Assembly: GCA_013400115.1 (NCBI GenBank)
Contig: VXBP01004054.1
Location: 1 to 64,000 of the forward strand
DNA from: Rhinopomastus cyanomelas
Taxonomy: Eukaryota > Chordata > Aves > Bucerotiformes > Rhinopomastidae
Length of the DNA stretch: 64,000 nt
Direction: 5' to 3'
The position numbers were made by a program, and so were the translations under genes. The notes beneath the pieces are model-generated. The model worked only from the letters and a program-made list of their open reading frames with translations, was not told where the DNA came from and ran no database searches. Below, in pieces: positions 23,186 to 33,685 of the stretch (position 1 is the first letter of the stretch; each line of letters begins with the position of its first letter).

Positions 23186-24213
23186 TCATAGAATCACAGA
23201 AACATCATGGCTGGAAAGGACCTCTAGGTTCATCGAGTCCAACCTTTTCTCCTAGTGTCTAATCACTAGACCATATCCCTAAGTGCTGCATCTACTCGTT
23301 CCTTAAACACCTCCAGGGCTGGTGACATCACCACCTCCCTGGGTAATTCATTCCGGTATCTAATCACCCTCTCAGTAAAGAACTTCCTTCTAACATCCAG
23401 TCTAAACCTCCCCTGATGCAGCTTGAGGCCATTTCCCCTCGTCCTATTATCACTAATTGGAGAGAAGAGACCAACACCAGCCTTGCCACAACCTCCTTTA
23501 AGGTAGTTGCAGAGGGCAATAAGGTCCCCTCTCAGTCNNNNNNNNNNNNNNNNNNNNNNNNNNNNNNNNNNNNNNNNNNNNNNNNNNNNNNNNNNNNNNN
23601 NNNNNNNNTTCCTGGATTATGAGGGGATCAATCTGCTCTCCATCCCTATCTTCCAGTACAGGAAACTGAGTATCAGGAGGATGACCAGATGGACTATTAA
23701 AGACTGAGGCAAAGGAAGCATTAAGTACCTCAGCCTTATCCCCATCCTCTGTAACAATGTTCCCCTTTGCATCCAGTAAGGGATGGAGACTTTTTTCTTT
23801 TCTTGTCGTTAATGTATTTGTAAAAACTCTTTTTATTGTCTCTTGCAGCAGTGGCCAAGCTGAGTTCTAGCTGAGCTTTTGCCTCCCTAATGTTCCTTCT
23901 ACATGACCTAACTAAATCCCTGTACTCCTCTTGAGTAGCCAACCCCTTTTTCCAAAGGTGGCAGGCTCTCTTCTTTCTCCTGAGCTCCAGCAGAAGCTCC
24001 TTGTTCAGCCAGACTGGTTGTTTACCCCGCTGGTATGTCTCAGGACACATGGGGACAGCCTGCTCCTGAGCCTTCAAGAGTTCATTTTTGAAAAAAAAAT
24101 CCAGCCTTTCTGGACCCCTTTTCCCTCTAGGACTGTACTCCAAGGGACTTTATTAACCAGTGTTCTAAACAGGTTGAAGTCTGCCCTTCGGAAGTCCATG
24201 GTAATGGTCCTAT
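23186..24213 (-). mobile_element. CR1 nested inside another CR1
   Basis: It has an intact-looking 3' end at 23186 (catagaatcacagaaacatc), then the gap, then ORF2 between endonuclease and reverse transcriptase (KSFYKYINDKKRKKS and MDFRRADFNLFR). Most of the reverse transcriptase is missing at the gap. Confidence 0.9.
23538..23608. other. Assembly gap (71 N)
   Basis: A run of N inside a minus-strand CR1. The element jumps across it from its 3' end to the part upstream of reverse transcriptase, so the true missing length may be larger than the gap. Confidence 0.99.
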
Positions 24214-24402
24214 AAGGGTTCCCAAGGCCTGGCCCAGGCTGCCAGGGGCAGTGGGGGAGTCCCTGTGTCTGGAAGGGTTGTAAAGCCATGGAGATGTGGA
24301 GTGAGGGACAGGGGTTAGTGTGAACCTGGTAGGGCGGGGGCAACTCTTGGACTTAATGATCCTAAAGGTCTTTTCCAACCTGAATGGTTCGGTGACTCTG
24401 GC
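24214..24402 (+). mobile_element. CR1, right part of the split host element
   Basis: It continues the host CR1 with gggttcccaaggcctggcccag and ends ccaacctgaatggttcggtg. Confidence 0.85.
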
Positions 24403-24805
24403 TGACTTGTGCTGCAGTTAGAACCACAAAGAAAATTCAGTGGAGGAGCAGCCAGCAAGCTGCAGCTGCTGTCTCTGTGAATCCTCAGCTCAGATCTTCA
24501 TTAAAGTCCAATTAGCCTTGCTTGAGCAAACCGTCTACGGGCACGTGTATTTGCCCAGGTTTCACTAGAGCAGCTGCTGAAGAAAACCAGCTGCACAAAC
24601 ATCATCAAAGACCAACCACTGCAGCTAACTCCTTTGTTAAAAATGATGATGTCTGAAAAGAGAATCTCCCTTCCTAGACACCCAACTGAATTTGGAAGAA
24701 AACCCCAGCAATCAAAATTAAACACAAAACACAGACCTCTGATACCAACATTATTCACCAAGCACTTGGGCATGTCTGAAATAAAAGATGAGAGGTAATG
24801 AATCC

Positions 24806-25337
24806 TAGAATCATAGAATCATCACGGCTAGAAAGGATCTCCAGGATCAGCAAGTCCAGCTCCCTAACATGTATCATGGCCTCAAGTGTTCTAGCTACTC
24901 CATTTTTAAACACCTCCAGGGATGGGGACTCCACCACCTCCCTGGGCAGCCTGTTCCAGTGCCCAACCACTCTGTCAGCAAAGAACTTCTTCCTAAGATC
25001 CAATCTAAACCTCCCCTGATGCAACTTGAGGACATTTCCTCTCATCCTATCATGAGGAATTTACGAGAAGAGACCAGCACCAGCTTCACTACAACCTCCT
25101 TGTAGGTAGCTGTAGAGAGCGATAAGGTCTCCTCTCAGCCTTATCTCCTCTAGACTAAATAACCCCAGTTCCCTCAGCTGCTCTCCATAGGGCCTGTGCA
25201 CCAGCCTTCTCCCCAGCCTCTTTGCCATTCTCTGGCCCTGCTCCAGCCCCTCAATCTCCTTCTGATTCTGTGGCACCGAAAACTGGGCCCAGTACTCAAG
25301 GTGTGGTCTCACGAGTGCAGAGTACACGGTCAAGTGC
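24806..25337 (-). mobile_element. CR1 fragment
   Basis: It starts agaatcatagaatcatcacg and reaches the TVYSALVRPHLEYWAQF segment of the reverse transcriptase tail. Confidence 0.92.
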
Positions 25338-25379
25338 CTCCTGTTCTGTACCAGCTGCTAACATCAGGAACATCAGAAA

Positions 25380-25472
25380 GCAGAGAGAACTTTAGAGATT
25401 GGAAGGGACCTTGAAAGATTATCCAGTCCAATCCCCCTGCCACAGCAAGATGCCCTAGATCCAGCTGCACAG
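25380..25472 (-). mobile_element. CR1 3'-terminal fragment
   Basis: About 90 bp of the 3' end in reverse, joined directly to a plus-strand CR1 at 25473. Confidence 0.88.
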
Positions 25473-26078
25473 GTGATGAAAGGAGAGTATCTCTCTGACG
25501 AGGAAAGACTAAGGGAGCTGGGTCTCTTGAGCTTGGAAAAAAGGAGCATGAGGGGTGACCCCATGAATGTTGATAAATATTGGAAGGGTGGGTGTCAGGA
25601 GGATAGAGCCAGGCTCAATGGCACCCAATGATAGGACAAGGAGCAATGGATGTGAGCTGGAATGGAAGGAGGTTCCAGGATCAAGGTTCTGGAGACACCT
25701 GTCAGTATAGCCAAGCTGGCATCGCTGAAGCCAGGCAGTGATCTCATGGTGGCTCCCCAGAGTCTGGGTGCTGTGATGATGATGAGTTATTAATTGGTGT
25801 TACTTTTCATTTGCCTCCTCTCCAGCTCCAGAAAGACACGAGCCCGTGAAGAGGAGGTTCCTTCTCAATCTGAGAAGAAACTCCTCATGGTGAGGGTGAC
25901 AGAGCCCTGGAAGGGGCTGCCCAGGGTTGTTCTGGAGTCTCCTTCTCTGGAGACATTTAAAACCCACCTGGACATATTCCTGTGCAACTGGATCTAGGTG
26001 ATCCTGCTGCATCAGGGAGATTGGACTGGATAATCTTTCAAGGTCCCTTCCAAACCCTAACGTTCTGTGATTCTCTGA
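25473..26078 (+). mobile_element. CR1 that carries the inverted exon copy
   Basis: The CR1 text runs 25473-25676 (gagctgggtctcttgagctt, then the gagctggaatggaaggaggt segment) and resumes after 25858 with ctgagaagaaactcctcatg through ccctaacgttctgtgattc. The 182 bases between are the inverted MTCL1 copy. Confidence 0.92.
25677..25858 (+). repeat. Inverted copy of exon h acceptor and 5' end
   Basis: These 182 bases are the reverse complement of 26578-26759, without gaps and with 13 mismatches by eye count (about 93% identity). The source covers 149 bp of the intron upstream of exon h, its branch and pyrimidine region, the AG acceptor and the first 33 coding bases. The copy is inserted in a plus-strand CR1, and the motif ggaggttcc appears at both edges of the insert. 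In the copy the exon part has changed at three positions, so it is not maintained as coding. The direction of copying is clear because the source belongs to a functional exon. Confidence 0.93.
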
Positions 26079-26304
26079 ATAGTAATGGCCACAAGGTGAG
26101 GGAATCTTTGGGCCTTTTAGGTTTTGGGGCCTCCTAGTTTCTTAGGGGATGGGCACTGGTCTCATCAGCTCAAAGCTGTCCCCACCCAGTTCACTCCTGG
26201 GTAACTATGAGCAATGTCCATGACATAAACCCGTCCCGCAGCAGGTATGTTCACATAAGGGACAGACAGTACGCCGGCTTTAGAAAAGACAGAGTCACAC
26301 ATAC

Positions 26305-26610
26305 TTCTGACAACCCGGTCAGAAATTTCTCCCGTTCCAGCTGCCGAGTCTGGTGCTCATCGGCCTCATCAGGCGAATCGAGAGACAGTGACTCCAGGAA
26401 GAGGTTTTCCGTGGCACTGCACCGATCGCTCTCCTTCAGTTTGGCCAGTGACCGATCCTCAAACTGGATGGCATCGGAATCAGAGTAGGATCTTGACCCC
26501 ATCGGACGAGGCACGTGAAGGTTCCCCTGGGGTGTAAATGAGCGAAGGTTGTTCTCCTTCTGGTCACACAGAAAACCACCTCCTCTTCGCGGGTTCATGT
26601 CTTTCTGGAG
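26305..26610 (-). CDS. MTCL1: MTCL1 exon h (102 codons)
   Basis: The exon starts LQKDMNPRRGGGFLCDQKEN after acceptor gcctcctctccAG and ends KFLTGLSE before donor GTATGT. The stretches FEDRSLAKLKESDRCSATEN and FLESLSLD match the human protein in order. It leaves the coiled coil and enters the serine-rich tail, so it is probably a flexible, phosphorylatable segment. Length 306 bp, phase 0 at both ends. Its acceptor and first 11 codons were copied in inverted orientation to 25677-25858 (see repeats), so the 5' third of this exon can pair with downstream intron RNA. Confidence 0.93.
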
Positions 26611-26759
26611 CTGGAGAGGAGGCGAATGAAAAGGAACACCAATTACTAATTCATCATTTTCACAGCACCCATACCTTGGGGAGCCACCATGAGATCACTG
26701 CCTGGCTTCAGCGATGCCAGCTTGGCTATACTGACAGGTGTCTCTAGAACCTTGATCCT
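26578..26759 (-). repeat. Source arm of the inverted duplication
   Basis: This is the parental segment of the 182-bp inverted pair, containing the exon h 3' splice site. The arms are separated by 719 bp, so MTCL1 pre-mRNA could fold into a long near-perfect duplex that hides this acceptor. Confidence 0.9.
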
Positions 26760-26971
26760 ATTACTGGTGGAATTTTGAGTGGTTAAATGTGTGTGTTTAA
26801 TTTTTCTTGTTTATACATTTATGTGCTCAAAATGAAGCACCTGTCTCAAAGCCGAGTGTTAAGGGCACCAGTCAACACTAGGCTGTTAGTTAAAACCAAT
26901 CTTGATGTGAAACTTCATAAAACAGTACAAAACCATAAAGCAACACAAAATTATAAAGAGATACAAGCAGA

Positions 26972-27085
26972 TATGGAGGTGGTGGATCCCTCAAACAGGC
27001 TGCCCAGAGAGGTGGTGGAGACAACATCCCTGGAGCCATTCAAGGTCAGGCTGGATGGGGCTCTGGGCAATCTGGTCTTGGGAGT
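26972..27085 (+). mobile_element. CR1, left part of a split host element
   Basis: It reads ggtggtggatccctcaaaca to ggcaatctggtcttggga and stops where a minus-strand CR1 3' end begins. Confidence 0.85.
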
Positions 27086-27546
27086 ATCACAGAACATTAG
27101 GGATTGGAAAGGATCTCAAAAGATCAACCTGCATCCAGTCCAATCCCCCTGCCACAGCAAGATCACCTAGATCCAGGTGCACAGGAACATGGCCAGGTGA
27201 GTTTTAAACATCTCCAGAGAAGGAGACTCCACAATCCCCCTGGGCAGCCCCTTCTAGTGCTCTGTCACCCCCACCATGAAGAAGTTTCTTCTCATATTGA
27301 TGTGGAACCTCCTCTGTTCCAGCTCACACCCATTGCCCCTTGTCCTATCATTAGATGACACTGAGCAGAGCATGGCTACATCTTCCTGACACCCACTCTT
27401 TCCATATTTATGAACATTCATGGGGTCACCCCTCAGTCTCCTTTTTCCCAAGCTCAAGCTCTCTCAGTCTTTCCTCATTAGGGATATGCTTCACTCCATC
27501 ATCTTTGTGGCTCTGCACTGGACTCTCTTCAGCAGCTCTGTGTCAC
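27086..27546 (-). mobile_element. CR1 inserted in an older CR1
   Basis: It has a full 3' end (atcacagaacattagggatt) and extends to the ctggactctcttcagcagct region. Confidence 0.9.
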
Positions 27547-27676
27547 ATAATCACAGAACATCAGGGATTGGAAGGGACCTCGAAAGCTCATCTAGCCCAA
27601 TCCCCCTGTCAGAGCAGGATCACCTAGTTGCATAGGAACATATCCAGGTGGGTTTTAAACGTGTCCAGAGAAGGTG
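27547..27676 (-). mobile_element. Second CR1 3' end, adjacent
   Basis: A further 130 bp of the same 3' end (aatcacagaacatcagggat), directly abutting the previous element in the same orientation. Confidence 0.88.
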
Positions 27677-27751
27677 TCCTTCTGGAACTTGTTGCAAGGG
27701 GGTTGGACTAGATGCCCTTTGGAGATTCCTTCCAACCCTATGATTCTATTT
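27677..27751 (+). mobile_element. CR1, right part of the split host element
   Basis: It resumes the host CR1 with gcaagggggttggactagat and ends accctatgattctattt. Confidence 0.82.
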
Positions 27752-29034
27752 ACACTCCTAAACACACAAGCTGTCACAGAGGTGATTGTGTGTGTATAAT
27801 TAATTTCAGGAGCAGAGTGGAGAGAGATTCTCTAACGGAAAACAAAGTGGAAGGCAAAAAAAAAACAAAACCCCACCCCAGTTTGGAGCTCTGGAAAATA
27901 GAAGTAGGTCATTGTGATTTTTCTATGGCAGCAGTATTCCCACACCCATCCTGAGTAAAGTATTTCATATAATTTATAAGTCAGTGGGAGCACGCCCTGG
28001 CACTTCTTATCACACATGTTTTGTTCTGGAAAGGGGTGAGAGAGAAAACATGAAGATGACATTTGGCAGACATGCTCCTGCTCTCTCTTAGACTCTGTTT
28101 TATCATCCATACTGGTTTCTCAGAGAGGCTACTGGTGCGAGTCTCCTCTGCATATTGCCATACAAGGAGTACACATATTAAAACCCTGGGGAGAAACCCT
28201 TCAGAGATACCCTCATTGTTTCCATATAAATCCATCCTCAACCCCAGTGGATGTTCCACAAAAAGCCTGTAAGTATTTGGAAGCTTCCTGTCACACAAGG
28301 GGTTGTTTGATTACAAGCAAAGATGGGAGTGTTTTTGCAGGCATGTAGCCAAGGCTTCAAATGCTAATTGTCATCATCTAATCCCAAGAAATTAACTTTA
28401 TCCATGGCTTTTCATGTCCCCAATCCATTGCTAATGCTGTTGTACAGTAAATATAGAGTTGAAACCAAGAGGACTCGGAATAGGAAGGAAAGAAATGAGC
28501 TCCAGGACGAGCTCAGAGCTATTTCTGTTGCTTCTCCCAAGATGACACCAAGAGGTTATCTGAGGTTTAAAGAGAATTAAGGGCAAGGTAATGTTAACAG
28601 AGAGGTCTCTGTTGCTTCTTTCAAAGTGCCCTGTTCCTGGGGAATGGAACAAGCAATTTTTAACCAGGTTAAGTCCCTCAAGCTGTTGAGAGAGAGTATT
28701 AAAAAATCCAGCTGATAAGGAGAGCAGCACAAACAGCCAGAGAAGTTCCAGTGACACTCTGTGTGTCCATATCCAGGGAAATTTCCTAAATGTTATTTCA
28801 TTCCCATCGTGTACAACGAATCCACAGTTTGGGCCCCAAAACCCAACAGTTTGAAACCAGCCTGCTTGAGCTTTGGAGAACCCTGAACCCTCTGCCCCTG
28901 AGCCCTGGAAACCAGGTAAATGGATGAAGAGCTCTGCAAAGCCTTCCCAGCTCATAGGGGATGTAGTGATGGGCTGCATTATTAGGGCAACTCAATCCTT
29001 TACACGAAGGATGCGCAAAACCCCTCAATAAATG

Positions 29035-29452
29035 AGAGCAACAAGGCTGGGGAAGGGACTGCAGGTAAAGTCTGATGAGGAGAAGATGAAGGAGCTGGTG
29101 GTATTTAGCCTGGAGGAGACTCAGGGGAGACCTCCCTCTCTACAGCTCCGTGAAGGAGGTTGTAGTCAGGTGGAGGTTGGGCTCTTCTCCCAGGCAACCA
29201 GCACCAGGATGAGAGGGCCGGGCCTGAAGCTGCCAGGGAGGGTTAGATTGAATGTTAGGAAGCCCTTCCTTTGGGAAAGGGTGATCAGATCCTGGACTGG
29301 ACTGCCCAGGGCAGTGGTGGAGTCTCCATCCCTGGAGGTGCTGAAGTGGCCTTTAGTGCCTTAGTGTGGCTGCTGTTGTGATGTTAGGTCCCAGGCTGGG
29401 CTTGATGATCTCAGAGGTCTTTTTCAGCTTCAATAATTCTGTGACTCAGAAT
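29035..29452 (+). mobile_element. CR1 fragment
   Basis: It contains GPGLKLPGRVRLNVRKPFLW and the 3' end ttcaataattctgtgactc. Confidence 0.92.
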
Positions 29453-30607
29453 TCCAGAGATCATTTATTAATACTTTTACATTTAGAAGCTCAAACCCCA
29501 CCTTCCTTGACCTGTGACTGGTCACTGCCCATCCAGATCTATATTTTTAGCAGTGATTTTAGAAGTATCTGTGGAGTAGTGGATTCTCCTGAACAGGTTC
29601 AGCAGCCACAGCTTAATCTGAGGTTTAGTCTTGCCCTGTTTACAACCTGGTGTCTTGTCTTCAGCTTCTCATTGGAGCCCAGACGTGGGAACGTAAGACA
29701 CACATAATAAACCCTTTACAAAAACCCACTCAAGAAGCTACACAGGGCTTTGGTCAACCTGTGAAGCTATTCTATGCTCCCCTCCTGAGTAGTGCTCCCT
29801 GGAGCAAACCCTGGAGTTCATACCTAGTGGTTCCATTTCTGATGTCCTAAAGACAGAAATTACTTGCTTCTTTGAGCACTCAGAGTTTTCCTTGCTTTCC
29901 AAGAGCTGAACAACATCCAGTCAAAACCAGTGTACGAACTCTCCATCCTCTAACTTCTAATGTTTTCTATGGTTTCTGGATGGATAAAGGATTCAGGAGG
30001 TAGAATTTGTCTCTAATGAAAGTGAATCTGGGTATCAGATTTGCAAACGAGAGCAGAGGGCTGCACAAAATTCATCTGACCAAGTGTCTTCTGAATTTCA
30101 GCATTGATAGGGAATTAAGTGACCTCTGAAGTCCCTCCCAGCCCAAAGCATTCCATGATTCTGCTTATTTGCTATCACTCAGGGCTCTTCATGGTAACCC
30201 CTGGGTTCCTTTGCTTGAGGAGCTAAATTCACTTGGGACTGAGCAGTCACAGCAGCTGCATCTGATTCACAGCTGAACAGACTTTTTTGGCAGGAAGCTC
30301 CATACCAAACCTTGAATGACACTGCGCATGGGACTGAGTGTTTTAGCACGAAGAGCTGCACAGAGAAGCTTTCAAACGGAACCGATGGATTTGATCTGCC
30401 TGCGCGGGGTCAGTGAAATGTGGCAGGAAACGGAGTTGGTTTCTCCTAAATGGTCTGTTACAGGGACTATGAGCATTTTCCTTTTCTTCCCTCGTGGAAA
30501 TGAATAATTTTGTACCATAAGAAACACTAATGTAGCCAAGGAACCACAACTCCTCCTACACTGCTTCTCCACAAAGTCTCCTGGCCTTGGACTGAATGTA
30601 GGAATTG

Positions 30608-31402
30608 TGGTGGGGAGAAATTTAATGAATTATAACAAGGGCAAGTGTAGAGTCTGGAATCTGGGCAACAACAACCCCAGGTACCAGTACAGGTTGGGAA
30701 CTGACCTGTTGGAGAGCAGTGTAGGAGAAAGGGACCTGGGGGTCCTGGTGGCCAGCAGGGTGCTCAGGAGCCAGCAATGGTTGGTGCCCTTGTGGTCAAG
30801 AAGACCAGTGGCATCCTGAGGTGGATCACAAGGGGGATGGTTAGTAAATTGAGAGAGGTTCTCCTCCCCCTCTACTCTGCCCTGGTGAGACTGCCATCTG
30901 GAATATTGTGCCCAGTTCTGGGCCTGTCAGTTCCAGAAGGACACAGAACTGCTGGAGAGAGTCCAGTGCAGAGCCACAGAGATGCCGAATGGAGTGGAGC
31001 ATCTCCCTGATGAGGAAAGGCTGAGGGAGCTGGGTCACTTGAGCTTGGAAAAAAGGAGACTGAAGGGTGACCCCATGAATGTTGATAAATATGGAAAGGG
31101 CGGGTGTCAGGAGGATGGAGCCAGGCTCTGCTCAGAGGAACCCAATGATAGGACAAGGGACAGCGGGTGTGAGCTGGAACATAGGAGGTTTCACATCAAT
31201 CTGAGAAGGAACTTCATCTTTCCCACTGAGGGTAACAGAGCACTGGAAGGGGCTGCCCAGGGGGATTGTGGAGTCTCCTCTGGAGATATTTAAAACCCAC
31301 CTGGCGATGTTCCTGTGCACCTGGATCTAGGTGATCTTGCTGTGGCAGGGGGATTGGACTGGATGATCTTTCAAGGTCCCTTCCAATCCCTAATGTGATT
31401 AT
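30608..31402 (+). mobile_element. CR1 fragment ending next to the exon g donor
   Basis: It runs from aaatttaatgaattataaca (the NLMNYNKGKCRVWNLG segment) to cccttccaatccctaatg. It is antisense to MTCL1 and its 3' end lies about 30 bp from exon g. Confidence 0.92.
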
Positions 31403-31432
31403 GTGTGCAGGGACCTTGAGGTGGCTCCTTAC

Positions 31433-31687
31433 CTGCTCCATCCGCCTCAGCAGCTCCTTCTTTTGACGCTCCCACTCTCGCCGCTCTCTGTCCAGCCTGT
31501 CCAGGAGCTCCACCTTCTCTCGGTTCCAGTTCTTCTCATTGTGCTGGATTTGCCAGCGCAGGTCCATCACCACACCATGACTCTCAGCCAGAAGCTTCTT
31601 GTGCTCCTCTCTTTCCCTTTTAAAAGCTCTCTTAGCATCCAATGTGAGGGCTGGTTCTCCCGGGCTTTTCTCACTCTTCCCTTCCAG
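31433..31687 (-). CDS. MTCL1: MTCL1 exon g (85 codons)
   Basis: The exon starts LEGKSEKSPGEPALTLDAK after acceptor gctttcttgccAG and ends KKELLRRMEQ before donor GTAAGG. The block VMDLRWQIQHNEKNWNREKV followed by LLDRLDRERREWERQKKE is nearly the same as in human MTCL1 as recalled. It is 255 bp, in phase 0 at both ends, and forms the last strong coiled-coil block of the rod; its tail is very basic and acidic in alternation. A CR1 in the opposite orientation ends only about 30 bp from the donor. Confidence 0.94.
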
Positions 31688-32721
31688 CTGGCAAGAAAGC
31701 AAAATGTTACTGGGACATTCAAGTTTTGGTGGTAAAAGCCTGTGTCTGACAATGAATTTCAGATGATCCTTACAGCCACGATGGCAAAACGATGGCAGTT
31801 GGTAGATCTCAGGTTTGCAATAAATTATGAAAAACAGCTTTAAAATCAAGGCAGTAAAACCCACAGTGAATAATTTCTCAGGCTCTGCCAGCTCATGCCA
31901 TTAAGGCATCAGTTATCCTCCTGTGAGGATACTGACACTCAGTGCTCTGCTATCAAAAGAGTTCTCTTCCCTTTTCTCTTTCGTTCCTTCACAGAGAGTT
32001 GAAGCATCAAAAGCACCATCAGTGACTATTAATTAGGGGTTGACTTTCCTGAGGAAAAAGTTCTTAATTGACCTACAAAAACAGTGGCAAGCAGCAGCAG
32101 TGAAGACCACAGTGGATTCTTTGTGGGCCAGTCATGGGGTTGGTAGCTCTGTGTGAAACATCCCACTGCTTTATCACCAGCGATCAAACCAACCCAATGA
32201 TGTAATGAGGGTTCCTCCTGCCCACGGCAGCCTTACAAACCCTGCTGTTTAATTAAAGCTGCTGTTAGGCAGCACATTGGCCACGGGATAGCGAAGGCTG
32301 ATGATGGGACTATATTTAATGCTGGTATTTTACACCTCGTTCACTATCTCCTCCCACTTTCATCCTGAAATAAAACCTAGAGTCCAAAACACCTTATATT
32401 CTGAATCTGTAATATTAGAATCGTATTTCTGTTCTCTCTATTTCAAGCTTATGCTTTTATTTTTACATTTAATTTTTCTATTTATTTACTTTGAATCTTT
32501 TTGCTGCTGTATTAGGGGCTCATTTTTCCTGGGAAATAGAAAATACTGGGAAATTGGCTAAGGAAAAGGAAGAGGTTTATGTGGTCTTGACTATCAGCCA
32601 TTGTTATTGTTTTAGTTTGCTTAAAAATGTCACATGAAATACCCATCTCTCAGCAATTAACCACCAGCAGAGCAGAGAAGGGAGCAAAGAGCCAGATAAA
32701 GCCCCTAGAATGAAGAGTGTC

Positions 32722-32812
32722 AATCACAGAATCACCACAGAATGGGGGTCAGGGGGTTGGAAGGGACCTTTGGAGATCATTCAGTTCAACGTTAAATCTT
32801 TCTCCTCCCTTT
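32722..32812 (-). mobile_element. CR1 3'-terminal fragment
   Basis: It starts caatcacagaatcaccacag and is truncated after about 90 bp. Confidence 0.8.
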
Positions 32813-32884
32813 CTGCACCAAACATCAACCAGCCCAGCTGTTGGGTGGCTTCAATCTCTTGACTATAAAAGACTCCAGGGAGAC

Positions 32885-33175
32885 TCCAGAGAGATGGGGG
32901 TGGACTTTCAAGCAGGGGCTGCTGTGCTAGAACAAGGGGTGATGGTTAAACTGAAAAAGGGAGATTCAGCCTGGAGGGAAGGAAAAAATTGTTGCTGCTG
33001 AGGGCAGGGAGAGCCTGGTCCAGGTTGCCCAGAGCCCCATCCTAGAACCATCCCAGGTCAGGTTGGTCTTGGCAACCAGATCCGATTTGAGATGTCCCTG
33101 CTCACTGCAGGGGTTTGAACTGAATGATCTTGGAAGGTCCCTTCCAACCCAAAACATTTCATGACTCTATGATTA
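32885..33175 (+). mobile_element. CR1 fragment ending next to the exon f donor
   Basis: It ends acatttcatgactctatgatt, 46 bp from exon f. It is diverged and 5' truncated. Confidence 0.85.
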
Positions 33176-33221
33176 AGCACCTCAGCTATTCTTTACAAGT
33201 GTTGGATGTGGGGCACATTAC

Positions 33222-33389
33222 CTGTTGGAGCTGACACTTAAGTTCAGTCACCTCCACCTCCCAGGCTGCCTTGTGCAGGGCGTACTGCTGCTGCAGCCCC
33301 CGGCGCTCACGCTCCTCGTCTCGCAGCTCCAAGCGGAAGTCATCCAGAAGACTCTTCAGAGCGTTCAGGAGCTTCCGATTCTCACTCGC
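33222..33389 (-). CDS. MTCL1: MTCL1 exon f (56 codons)
   Basis: The exon encodes ASENRKLLNALKSLLDDFR through LKCQLQQ, between acceptor tttgtcctggcAG and donor GTAATG. The pattern (LFSAFKALLEDFRAELRE and LQQQYASDKAAWDVE in the human protein, from memory) identifies it as the continuing MTCL1 rod. It is 168 bp, in phase 0 at both ends, and is predicted to be almost entirely coiled coil, rich in R and E. Its donor lies 46 bp from the 3' end of an antisense CR1 (32885-33175). Confidence 0.93.
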
Positions 33390-33594
33390 CTGCCAGGACA
33401 AAGCAAAGGAAATGCTGTAATTGCATGGCTCTGGACAACAAGTTCATTCTCTAGGAGGAAAAATGCCTTCATGGAAGTCCTCAGGAGAAAACGAAGATCA
33501 ACAGCTTCTCAGCCTGGCTAGGCAATGGGCTAAACCACTCTCGCTGTAGATATCTGAAAGATGTGGTGCTTAGGGACATGGTTTAGTGGTGGAA

Positions 33595-33684
33595 TTAGAA
33601 TCATAGAATTGTTAGGGATTGGAGGCGACCTCGAAAGATCATCTAGTCCAATCCCTCTGACACAGCAGGATCACCTTGACCAAG
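33595..33684 (-). mobile_element. CR1 3'-terminal fragment
   Basis: A short 3' end (agaatcatagaattgttagg) abutting the longer element that follows. Confidence 0.88.
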
Positions 33685-33685
33685 T

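Larger units (their letters stand above)
21779..26304 (-). other. MTCL1 intron h-i
   Basis: This intron of 4,526 bp is mostly CR1: a single copy, a nested pair, a further minus copy, and a plus copy that carries the inverted exon duplication. Unique sequence remains at 21779-22321, 22675-22916 and 24403-24805. It includes the 71-base assembly gap. Confidence 0.88.
26611..31432 (-). other. MTCL1 intron g-h
   Basis: This intron of 4,822 bp holds a nested CR1 cluster (26972-27751), plus copies at 29035-29452 and 30608-31402, and unique DNA at 27752-29034 and 29453-30607. The unique parts contain no exon-like segment I can support. Confidence 0.88.
31688..33221 (-). other. MTCL1 intron f-g
   Basis: This intron of 1,534 bp is unique from 31688 to 32721, including an A/T-rich stretch at 32330-32480, followed by two CR1 fragments next to the exon f donor. 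Confidence 0.88.

Noticed and set aside
25801..25858. A possible extra MTCL1 exon on the plus strand
   Set aside because: The acceptor-like sequence and exon start are the inverted copy of exon h; they are on the wrong strand and have no partner donor.
28431..28979. A 182-codon minus-strand frame
   Set aside because: Intronic, unrecognised, with neither splice-site support nor domain signs; length is within chance for this much sequence.
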